5,808 bases of DNA from Sphingomonadaceae bacterium (GTDB lineage Bacteria; Pseudomonadota; Alphaproteobacteria; Sphingomonadales; Sphingomonadaceae). The position numbers and the translations under genes are program-made. Where the stretch lies: assembly GCA_947446935.1 (NCBI GenBank), contig CANFIV010000116.1, positions 1 through 5,808 of the forward strand. The letters are read 5' to 3'. This document shows positions 1-5,159 of the stretch, piece by piece. Position 1 is the stretch's first letter. Every line of letters starts with the position of its first letter. Below the pieces are notes generated by a model. That model did no database searches and was not told the origin of the DNA. It saw only the letters and a program-made list of their open reading frames with translations.

Positions 1-971
1 CGAACGAGGCTCGCACCCCAGGTGAAGCCGCCGCCCATCGCTTCGAACATCACGAGATCGCCCGGCTTGATCCGTCCATCGCGCACCGCCGTATCGAATG
101 CCAGGGGGACCGAGGCGGCGCTCGTATTGGCATGGCGATCGACCGTTACGATGACCTTCTCCGCTGGCAAACCCAGCTTGCGCGCGGTTGCATCGAGGAT
201 GCGCGCATTGGCTTGATGCGGCACCACCCAGTCGATCTCGTCGGCACTATGCCCCGTGCCCGCGAGCACTTCTTCGAGCACTGCCGCAAGATTGACGACA
301 GCATGGCGGAACACTTCCCGACCTTTCATCCGCAGTTTGCCGACAGTGCCGGTGCTGGAAGGCCCGCCATCGACATAGAGCAGATCGTTGTAGGCCCCGT
401 CAGCATGAAGGCGGGTTGAGAGTACACCGGGCGCGGCGGGATCGCTGGCGTCGACATCTACCGCTTCGAGCACGATCGCTCCGGCGCCATCGCCGAACAG
501 CACGCAAGTGGTGCGGTCTTCCCAATCGAGCAGGCGGCTCATCGTTTCCGCGCCAATCACCAGCGCGCGCTTGGCGGCACCGGTGCGCAGGAGCGCATCG
601 GCGGTGCCGAGCGCATAGAGGAAGCCCGAACACACCGCCGCGACATCGAACGCGATGGTGCCCCGGCAGCCAATCGCGTTCTGCACGATGGTGGCGACGG
701 CGGGAAAGGTCTGATCAGGGCTGGCGGTTGCCACGATGATGAGGTCGATGGAATCGCCGGTGAACCCAGCTGCGGCCAGCGCCTTGGCAGCCGCTTCTGT
801 GGCGAGCGTGGAGGTCGTCTCCCCTTCCCCGGCCAGATAGCGGTTGTGGATGCCTGTGCGCTCGACGATCCAATCGTCGGTCGTATCGACCATCTTCGTC
901 ATTTCGGCGTTCGAAACCGCGCGCACCGGAAGTGCCGAGCCGCTGCCGCGAATGACCGAGCGCACCGTCAT
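1..971 (-). CDS. fabH: 3-oxoacyl-ACP synthase III (KAS III), C-terminus cut by window edge
   Basis: FabH starts type II fatty acid synthesis in the cytoplasm by condensing acetyl-CoA (or another acyl-CoA) with malonyl-ACP. The 323 full codons visible cover almost the whole protein (family about 320-325 residues). The last visible residues, [11 protein letters not shown], are the usual C-terminus, so only one or two residues and the stop lie outside. The thiolase-fold catalytic triad is intact: Cys114 in [10 protein letters not shown], His252 in [10 protein letters not shown] and Asn282 in [10 protein letters not shown]. The N-terminal [10 protein letters not shown] motif is also typical. The ATG at 969-971 overlaps the plsX stop as ATGA, so translation is probably coupled to plsX. 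An AGGA lies 3 nt before the start and a GGGGG further upstream. It is the third gene of the rpmF-plsX-fabH operon. Confidence 0.97.
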   Translation of the reverse strand, partial: MTVRSVIRGSGSALPVRAVSNAEMTKMVDTTDDWIVERTGIHNRYLAGEGETTSTLATEAAAKALAAAGFTGDSIDLIIVATASPDQTFPAVATIVQNAIGCRGTIAFDVAAVCSGFLYALGTADALLRTGAAKRALVIGAETMSRLLDWEDRTTCVLFGDGAGAIVLEAVDVDASDPAAPGVLSTRLHADGAYNDLLYVDGGPSSTGTVGKLRMKGREVFRHAVVNLAAVLEEVLAGTGHSADEIDWVVPHQANARILDATARKLGLPAEKVIVTVDRHANTSAASVPLAFDTAVRDGRIKPGDLVMFEAMGGGFTWGASLV

Positions 972-2071
972 GCGTCCTGCCCCCGGTTGTCGCCAAGGTT
1001 CTCAGCGGCACTGCGCACGCGCGCTGCGGCGCTGGTGCCGCGCACGGCATCGGCGCCAGCGTGTTCGAGATCGGCGGCGATGCGCTCGGTCAGCCGTTCT
1101 TCCAGAAGACGAGAGGTGACCGCCACCGCGTGGGCGACGCCGAGCGCCGAGGCACTTCCATGACTTTTCACGATAACGCCATTGAGGCCAAGGAACACCG
1201 CGCCGTTGTGGTTGTTGGGATCAAGATGATGCTTGAGCAGTTCGGTTGCCGGCTTTGAAATCAGAAAGCCGAACTTGGAGCGAAGCGAGCTTGAGAAACT
1301 GCGGCGCAGAAGATCGGCAACGAAGCGTGCCGCACCTTCCATTGCCTTCAGTGCGATATTGCCTGTGAAACCGTCCGTCACCACGACATCGAAATCGCCG
1401 CGCGAAAGCTTGTCCGCCTCGGTAAATCCGTCAAAGCTGAAAGCCAGAGCCTCACCCGCCTGTTTGAGCAGAGCCGCTGCCTCGCGCAGGTCGCCGGTGC
1501 CCTTGGTCTCTTCAGTGCCGATGTTCAGCAGCCGCACGCGCGGCGCATCGAGGCCATTGATGATGCGGGCATAGGCCGCGCCCATGATGGCGAACTGCAT
1601 CAGATTGCGCGCATCGCATTCGGTGTTGGCACCCAGATCAAGCATGATCAGATCATGGTCGCCCAGCGTGGGCAGCAGTGCGGCGAGCGCAGGCCGGTCT
1701 ATACCAGGCATCGTGCGGAGCGCCACTTTGGCCATGGCCATGAGCGCACCGGTGTTGCCCCCACTGACAGCGGCACCAGCGTCTCCGCGCTTCACCGCTT
1801 CGATCGCCATACCCATAGAGGTGGTGCGCGCCCGGCGCAGCGCCTGGGTTGGCTTTTCATCGCCAGAGACGACATCTGGAGCATGAAGGATTTCCGAGGC
1901 GGCGCGCAGATTGGGATGCGCTCCAAGCGCGTCCTTGATCGCTGCCTCATCCCCGACGAGCAGGAACTTGAACTGATCATGCTGACGGCGCGCGAGTGCT
2001 GCGCCTTCGATCATGACGCGCACACCCACATCGCCGCCCATCGCATCGACGGCGATACGCGGCAAGCTCAT
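968..2071 (-). CDS. plsX: Phosphate acyltransferase PlsX
   Basis: PlsX converts acyl-ACP and phosphate to acyl-phosphate, the donor used by PlsY to acylate glycerol-3-phosphate in phospholipid synthesis. It is a peripheral membrane enzyme. Family motifs occur in order: IAVDAMGGD (residues 6-14), [11 protein letters not shown] (102-112), LDLGANTEC (144-152), NIGTEETKG (183-191), [10 protein letters not shown] (233-242) and [19 protein letters not shown] (289-307). The protein has 367 residues, somewhat longer than the usual 330-350, because of an Ala/Arg-rich tail after about residue 340. The ATG at 2069-2071 gives the expected N-terminus. It lies 28 nt downstream of the rpmF stop, with an AAGG and a seven-G run as ribosome-binding candidates. 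Its stop overlaps the fabH start by 4 nt. Linking rpmF, plsX and fabH ties fatty acid and phospholipid synthesis to ribosome production. Confidence 0.97.
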   Translation of the reverse strand: MSLPRIAVDAMGGDVGVRVMIEGAALARRQHDQFKFLLVGDEAAIKDALGAHPNLRAASEILHAPDVVSGDEKPTQALRRARTTSMGMAIEAVKRGDAGAAVSGGNTGALMAMAKVALRTMPGIDRPALAALLPTLGDHDLIMLDLGANTECDARNLMQFAIMGAAYARIINGLDAPRVRLLNIGTEETKGTGDLREAAALLKQAGEALAFSFDGFTEADKLSRGDFDVVVTDGFTGNIALKAMEGAARFVADLLRRSFSSSLRSKFGFLISKPATELLKHHLDPNNHNGAVFLGLNGVIVKSHGSASALGVAHAVAVTSRLLEERLTERIAADLEHAGADAVRGTSAAARVRSAAENLGDNRGQDA

Positions 2072-2099
2072 GATCCGGCCTTCCCCCCCTCAGCCGGTA
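2072..2099 (-). promoter_or_regulatory. plsX ribosome-binding region with G7 tract in a small hairpin
   Basis: This is the whole rpmF-plsX gap. On the minus strand it reads GGCTGA, seven Gs (2083-2089), then AAGG 7 nt before the plsX ATG. CCGGC at 2075-2079 can pair with GCCGG at 2093-2097, placing the G-rich Shine-Dalgarno region in the loop of a 5-bp hairpin. The pairing and G run are seen directly. Any effect on plsX translation is inference. Confidence 0.35.
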
Positions 2100-2279
2100 T
2101 CAGAGGCCGACGGCGATGATCTCGCGGCCGTTGTAGTGCCCGCAGGCACCGCACAGCATATGCGGACGCTTCAGCTCACCACAGTTGGAGCATTCATGGA
2201 AGGCATCAACCTTCAGAGCATCGTGGCTGCGGCGCATGCCCCGGCGAGATGGCGAGGTCTTTCTTTTGGGGACGGCCAT
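2100..2279 (-). CDS. rpmF: 50S ribosomal protein L32
   Basis: L32 is a small protein of the large ribosomal subunit. The 59-residue product begins [17 protein letters not shown], the standard L32 N-terminus. It carries a zinc-ribbon set of cysteines, ECSNC (Cys30, Cys33) and LCGAC (Cys43, Cys46), so it is the zinc-binding C+ form. The frame stays open upstream to 2378, but the ATG at 2277-2279 is the family start. An AGGAACAGG sequence lies just upstream of it. It is the first gene of the operon, 28 nt before plsX, with a leader of roughly 150 nt if the promoter suggested at 2433-2460 is used. Confidence 0.97.
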   Translation of the reverse strand: MAVPKRKTSPSRRGMRRSHDALKVDAFHECSNCGELKRPHMLCGACGHYNGREIIAVGL

Positions 2280-2408
2280 TGCGGCACCTGTTCCTGATCT
2301 TGAAGGCTTAGAATTGGTAGCGCGATAGGAAAAACCGGACCAGTGCACAACCCCTGACTGGCAGCCCTTGCATGGCAACCTGGCAGCAGTTCATGAAACA
2401 CGCTGGAA

Positions 2409-2425
2409 TCGCCTATCGCAGGCGA
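2409..2425 (-). other. Hairpin near the predicted 5' end of the rpmF transcript
   Basis: TCGCCT (2409-2414) and AGGCGA (2420-2425) form a perfect 6-bp stem with a 5-nt loop. It falls right after the +1 (about 2426) predicted from the promoter at 2433-2460, so the mRNA could begin with a stem. The inverted repeat is seen directly. A role in transcript stability or attenuation is conjecture. Confidence 0.35.
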
Positions 2426-2432
2426 AGGCGCG

Positions 2433-2460
2433 CCTATACGGATTTTTGGGTGCTTTGCAA
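2433..2460 (-). promoter_or_regulatory. Candidate housekeeping promoter of the rpmF-plsX-fabH operon
   Basis: On the minus strand TTGCAA (2455-2460) and TATAGG (2433-2438) are separated by 16 nt, a fair match to a housekeeping -35/-10 pair. TATAGGCGC-type -10 regions are plausible in sphingomonads. The predicted start is about 2426, giving a long leader of about 147 nt before rpmF. A weaker pair, TTGTGC...CTATCG, lies closer to the gene near 2325-2350 and is an alternative. I found no convincing promoter for the divergent MAPEG gene; TAGATA at 2473-2478 is a possible -10 without a good -35. Confidence 0.45.
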
Positions 2461-2508
2461 GCTCTGGGCGGCTAGATACCGTGGCCTCACAAGGGGGAAT
2501 ACCTGAAA

Positions 2509-2898
2509 ATGATACTGCCCATTACACTTAGCGCAGCCGCTGCAGCTGCCATTATCAATATCTGGCTCGCCATCCGCTGCGGTCAGGTGCGCACCGCCGA
2601 GAAGATCTCCATGGGCGACGGCGGCAACGAGAAATTGATCGCGCGCATGCGCGCGCACGCCAACTTCGTCGAGAACACGCCATTCGTGCTGGTGCTGATT
2701 GCAGCTCTCGAACTGGCCATCGGTGGTGGCACCGCACTGGCAGTCGTCGCCGGCGTCTACATGGTCGGCCGCGTGGCCCATGGGCTCGGCATGGATGGCG
2801 GCTCGATGGCAAAGGGCCGGATGATCGGCACGATGATCACGCTGCTCACGCAACTGGGCCTTGCGATCTGGGCGATCCTGACCGCGTTGGGTCATTGA
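2509..2898 (+). CDS. MAPEG-family membrane protein (YecN-like)
   Basis: This 129-residue protein is dominated by four hydrophobic segments, roughly residues 2-22, 57-72, 76-92 and 107-127, the layout of the MAPEG superfamily (membrane-associated proteins in eicosanoid and glutathione metabolism). The cytoplasmic loop contains RMRAHANFVENTPF, matching the family's conserved R-x3-N-x2-E-x2-P pattern (Arg48, Asn52, Glu55, Pro58). RVAHGLGM (88-95) matches a second conserved motif. Bacterial members may be glutathione-dependent enzymes, but most, including YecN-type proteins, have no proven substrate. AGGGGG at 2492-2497 precedes the ATG by 11 nt. The gene is divergent from rpmF and converges on the hydrolase gene to its right. 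The family call is firm; the biochemical role is unknown. Confidence 0.9.
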   Translation: MILPITLSAAAAAAIINIWLAIRCGQVRTAEKISMGDGGNEKLIARMRAHANFVENTPFVLVLIAALELAIGGGTALAVVAGVYMVGRVAHGLGMDGGSMAKGRMIGTMITLLTQLGLAIWAILTALGH

Positions 2899-2900
2899 TA

Positions 2901-2921
2901 GTGGGGCACTGAGCCCCGCAC
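2901..2921. terminator. GC-rich hairpin between convergent genes
   Basis: GGGGC (2903-2907) pairs with GCCCC (2913-2917) across an ACTGA loop. The stem can extend with GTG/CAC if one G is bulged. It fills most of the 26-bp gap between the MAPEG stop and the hydrolase stop, where a shared terminator would be expected. No clear T run follows on either strand, so intrinsic termination is uncertain. Confidence 0.35.
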
Positions 2922-2924
2922 CAA

Positions 2925-3593
2925 CTACTGCGCCAGATTATAATCGCTGACGAAGCTGTTGGTCTGTCGTTCCCGGCCGAACGTGCTGTTTGGCCCGTGG
3001 CCGGGAACGAACAGGATATCGTTGCCCAGTGGCCAGAGCTTTTCAGTGATCGAGGCGATGAGCTGCGCATGGTTGCCCATCGGGAAATCGGTGCGGCCGA
3101 TAGAGCCCTGGAACAAGACATCACCCACGATCGCAAAACGCGAGGGCTGGTGCACGAACACGACATGGCCGGGCGTGTGGCCCGGGCAATGGACCACATC
3201 GAGCGTGAGTTCGCCCACAGTGACCGTATCGCCGTCTTCCAGCCAGCGCGTCGGCTCGAACACCTCGCCGCGGATGCCCCAGCGCTTGCCGTCCTCATCC
3301 AGCCGTGAAATCCAGAACCGGTCCGCCTCGTGCGGCCCCTCGATCGGCACGCCCAGTTCCTGCGCCAGCACGCCGGTGATGCCGCAGTGATCGATATGCC
3401 CGTGGGTGACGAGCAGCTTTTCGATCGTGATGCCGGACTTGTCGATCGCCGCGCGCAGCCGCTCAATATCGCCGCCCGCATCGATAAACGCGCCGCGCAT
3501 GGTCTTTGTGCACCACACAAGCGTGCAGTTCTGCTGGAGCGGGGTGACGGGGATGATCGCCACTTTCATCGGAGGTTCGGCTTTTTCGGTCAT
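2925..3593 (-). CDS. MBL-fold hydrolase, GloC/YcbL-type glyoxalase II
   Basis: This 222-residue metallo-beta-lactamase-fold enzyme has the full dinuclear metal set: THGHIDH (His64, His66, Asp68, His69), CPGHTPGH (His139), VGD (Asp158) and PGHG (His199). The GSIGRTDFP stretch (163-171) and the compact length match YcbL/GloC-type hydrolases, which cleave S-lactoylglutathione in methylglyoxal detoxification. The exact thioester substrate here is inferred. An in-frame ATG exists at 3656, but it lies inside a palindromic repeat and would add non-family residues. The chosen ATG (3591-3593) has AGGA just upstream, very close to it. Another start at 3567-3569 (MKVAIIPVTPLQQN) is the commoner family N-terminus but has no Shine-Dalgarno. 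It is transcribed in the same direction as the S24 gene upstream, across the repeat. Confidence 0.9.
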   Translation of the reverse strand: MTEKAEPPMKVAIIPVTPLQQNCTLVWCTKTMRGAFIDAGGDIERLRAAIDKSGITIEKLLVTHGHIDHCGITGVLAQELGVPIEGPHEADRFWISRLDEDGKRWGIRGEVFEPTRWLEDGDTVTVGELTLDVVHCPGHTPGHVVFVHQPSRFAIVGDVLFQGSIGRTDFPMGNHAQLIASITEKLWPLGNDILFVPGHGPNSTFGRERQTNSFVSDYNLAQ

Positions 3594-3626
3594 GGTCCTG
3601 AGATGGCGGCTTGCTCTAACCAAAGC

Positions 3627-3761
3627 AACCCCTCCGTCAGCGCTTCGCGCTGACACCTCCCCATTTGGGCTGCGCCAAAATAGGGAGGGCCTTCGTGATC
3701 CTCCCCATTTTCACGAAGTGCAAATGGGGAGGTGGCCCGCCAAAGGCGGGTCGGAGGGGTA
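3627..3761. repeat. Nested palindromic intergenic repeat (REP/MITE-like, about 135 bp)
   Basis: Several inverted repeats are nested. The outer arms are ACCCCTCCG (3628-3636) and CGGAGGGGT (3752-3760). Just inside the left arm is a hairpin, GTCAGCGC (3636-3643) with GCGCTGAC (3647-3654). Just inside the right arm is CCCGCC (3736-3741) with GGCGGG (3745-3750). A perfect 13-bp pair, ACCTCCCCATTTG (3655-3667) with CAAATGGGGAGGT (3721-3733), encloses a further 8-bp pair, CTTCGTGA (3691-3698) with TCACGAAG (3711-3718). The result is a cloverleaf-like fold. It starts about 34 bp upstream of the hydrolase ATG and ends 5 bp past the S24 stop. From memory, CCTCCGTCAGC...CACCTCCCC elements are dispersed in sphingomonad genomes; copy number here cannot be seen. 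No transposase is present. Confidence 0.8.
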
Positions 3762-3766
3762 CCTTC

Positions 3767-4480
3767 CTAAATGCGCCCGCCTTTCCACACCACACGGCCC
3801 AACACGCTGACATCGCCCACCGGCCGCTCCATGCGGGCATAGGCGGGGTTGTCGCTGATGACGCGGAGCATGCCGACAGGGCCTGGTTCGAGCCGCTTGA
3901 CCAGCAGCACATCATCGAGCCGGATGACATGGAGCCCGGCGCGCAAGGGGCGCTGGGAGCGGTCGACAAGAATTTCATCGCCATCGCGCAAGGTGGGCTC
4001 CATCGAATCGCCCTCCACTTCGATCACGCTGAGCATGGCAGGATCCAGCCCCTGCTGGCGCAGCCAGCGCGCAGAGAAGCGCAGCCGGTCGATCGGTGCC
4101 GGATCAGCAGCGATTGTACCCGGCCCGGCTGAGGCCCCGAGCGGCAAGCGCGGGATATCGGCCCAATCGAGCGGGCCGCGCGCTGGAGCCCCTCCCCCGA
4201 CGGACAACGCCCCAACCGAAAACACCGCCTCGCGCGCGGGCGCGCCGAACTCCGCCTCGTCCACACCGAGGAATTCGGCGAGCGTGCGACGGTCGTTTTC
4301 CTCCAGCTTGCGCGGACTGCCCTTGCGCACAAACTGCTGGAGATAGGCGGCATTGCGGCCCAGCAACGCGGAGAGCGAAGCCAGGCTGACCCCCCGTTCT
4401 GCCGCCAGCGCAAGGAGGCGCGTGCGGGCCGGGTCCATGGCTGCCCCCGGGGCTTCCTGCGTCGCGCTTCGGGATTCCAT
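3767..4480 (-). CDS. S24-family LexA/CI-like transcriptional regulator
   Basis: This 237-residue protein has an N-terminal helix-turn-helix region (about 17-72: VSLASLSALLGRNAAYLQQF then VRKGSP) and a C-terminal S24 peptidase domain. The catalytic serine is Ser159 in VEGDSMEPTLRDGDEILVD and the lysine is Lys195 in LLVKRLE. An Ala118-Gly119 bond in LPLGASAGPG, 40 residues before the serine, sits where LexA/CI proteins cut themselves, so RecA-stimulated or other self-cleavage is possible. The ATG at 4478-4480 is supported by GGAGGA 5 nt upstream; Met15 (ATG ending at 4438) is a shorter alternative with a poorer site. It is divergent from two small genes, with an operator-like spacer between. 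It is not canonical LexA, which is shorter and has a different N-terminus. Its targets are unknown, and autoregulation is likely. Confidence 0.92.
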   Translation of the reverse strand: MESRSATQEAPGAAMDPARTRLLALAAERGVSLASLSALLGRNAAYLQQFVRKGSPRKLEENDRRTLAEFLGVDEAEFGAPAREAVFSVGALSVGGGAPARGPLDWADIPRLPLGASAGPGTIAADPAPIDRLRFSARWLRQQGLDPAMLSVIEVEGDSMEPTLRDGDEILVDRSQRPLRAGLHVIRLDDVLLVKRLEPGPVGMLRVISDNPAYARMERPVGDVSVLGRVVWKGGRI

Positions 4481-4500
4481 CGGGTTCCTCCATATTCGGA

Positions 4501-4549
4501 TGATTTTTCCTAGAAATGTTGGATTAATCCGTCAACATAGGAAAAATCC
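4501..4549. promoter_or_regulatory. Three-site operator-like array between divergent genes
   Basis: Three similar 10-mers are evenly spaced: TGATTTTTCC (4501-4510), GGATTAATCC (4521-4530, a perfect palindrome) and GGAAAAATCC (4540-4549, which reads GGATTTTTCC on the other strand). Their centres are 20 and 19 bp apart, about two helical turns. The outer two lie in an 11-bp perfect inverted repeat, GATTTTTCCTA (4502-4512) with TAGGAAAAATC (4538-4548). The array overlaps the predicted S24 promoter. Binding by the adjacent S24 protein is inferred from position and symmetry. Confidence 0.6.
4507..4535 (-). promoter_or_regulatory. Candidate promoter of the S24 regulator gene
   Basis: On the minus strand TTGACG (4530-4535) is a strong -35. 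It is followed after 17 nt by TAGGAA (4507-4512), a weak -10. The start would be near 4500, about 20 nt before the S24 ATG. The operator-like sites at 4501-4510 and 4521-4530 sit on the -10 and in the spacer, so binding there should block this promoter. No convincing plus-strand promoter is visible for the divergent small gene. Confidence 0.45.
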
Positions 4550-4579
4550 TTTCTTGAGTCATTCCGGAGAACGCCCGCC

Positions 4580-4768
4580 ATGTTGATCAGAAAAGTCGAA
4601 CGGTTCCTTGTCACCAACAGCATGCCGCGCACGCGATTCGGCCGCCTTGCTGCGCACGATCCGCGTTTCGTCGATGACTTGCGCAATGGCCGCGAGCCCC
4701 GCCCTGCGCTGACCTCACGCGTGGAACATTTCATGAACACCTATGGGAGCACGGCCCATGTGGCTTGA
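4580..4768 (+). CDS. Small HTH-like conserved-type protein of unknown function
   Basis: This is a 62-residue basic protein. The core TRFGRLAAHDPRFVDDLRNG (residues 18-37), then REP and a final helix about TSRVEHFM (45-52), resembles a small helix-turn-helix domain: Phe20, Leu23, Ala24, Val31 and Leu34 as core positions and RNGREP as the turn after the recognition helix. The pattern is similar to the N-terminal HTH of the divergent S24 protein, though identity is low. I recall similar small proteins in sphingomonads without an assigned role. CGGAGA (4565-4570) precedes the ATG by 9 nt. Its stop overlaps the next gene by 11 nt, so the two are probably translated together. DNA binding is inferred; a Cro-like partner of the S24 protein is one possibility. 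Confidence 0.75.
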   Translation: MLIRKVERFLVTNSMPRTRFGRLAAHDPRFVDDLRNGREPRPALTSRVEHFMNTYGSTAHVA

Positions 4769-5153
4769 TCGTCTTATCCCGGGCACCTTCCCGGTCGAGC
4801 GCAAATCCCAGCCGGAAGCAAGCCGCAGCCCCCGCGTGCGGATCAGTTCGGGGGAGCGACTTCTGCGCGCAGTGACCGCGCTGGCAGGTACGCATGCCGA
4901 ACTGATGAGCCACACCGAGAGCCCCTGGGCGAGTGTGACCTTCAGCGGCACCCGCCACACCATCCTGCTGCGCTATGAGGGCTGGGAAGCCTGCGACGAG
5001 GCCGAGGCGCTGATCGCCGCGCTGCCCGAGCACGAGTTCGAAATCCCCAAGACGCTGGTGGCCGATGCCACGGCGGCGCGGCTCGATCAGGTGCTGCTGC
5101 CCGAACCGATGATGACGGTGGAGTTGTTGCTGCTGCTGCTGGATGATGCGTGA
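4758..5153 (+). CDS. Conserved-type protein of unknown function (131 aa)
   Basis: I do not recognise a named domain. The protein looks soluble, with no signal peptide or membrane segment. It is mixed alpha/beta in pattern: a helix about residues 32-48 (GERLLRAVTALAGTHAE), strands about 59-73, a helix 77-89 and an acidic C-terminus with six consecutive leucines. The segments RHTILLRYEG and PEHEFEIPKTLVADA give it a definite, protein-like character, and I recall comparable hypothetical proteins in sphingomonads. The start at 4758 (MWLDRLIPG) is chosen because GGGAG (4745-4749) lies 8 nt upstream. An ATG at 4743 would overlap that site and enlarge the overlap with the previous gene. It is second in a two-gene unit with the small HTH-like gene and converges on the LVIVD gene. 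Confidence 0.8.
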   Translation: MWLDRLIPGTFPVERKSQPEASRSPRVRISSGERLLRAVTALAGTHAELMSHTESPWASVTFSGTRHTILLRYEGWEACDEAEALIAALPEHEFEIPKTLVADATAARLDQVLLPEPMMTVELLLLLLDDA

Positions 5154-5159
5154 GCTGGG

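Noticed and set aside
416..739. Plus-strand open frames opposite fabH and plsX
   Set aside because: Their products are arginine-rich and low in complexity, and they lie antisense to clear FabH and PlsX coding sequence.
2846..3520. Minus-strand frame of 224 codons overlapping the MBL-fold gene
   Set aside because: Its translation is low-complexity Ser/Arg-rich, while the alternative frame carries all metal-binding motifs of the hydrolase.
3594..3656. Upstream start for the MBL-fold hydrolase at 3656
   Set aside because: The extra 21 residues are encoded partly by the palindromic repeat and do not match the family N-terminus.
3627..3761. CRISPR array or tRNA-like gene
   Set aside because: The repeats are inverted and nested, not direct repeats with spacers. 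The cloverleaf-like fold lacks tRNA consensus features such as a T-loop GTTCRANNC.
3665..4132. Plus-strand frame running from the repeat into the antisense of the S24 gene
   Set aside because: It starts inside the palindromic repeat, has no recognisable domain, and is antisense to the well-supported S24 gene.
3767..5153. Intact prophage or immunity region
   Set aside because: Only a repressor-like and a small HTH-like gene are present, with no integrase, structural gene or attachment site. The flanks are ordinary chromosomal genes.
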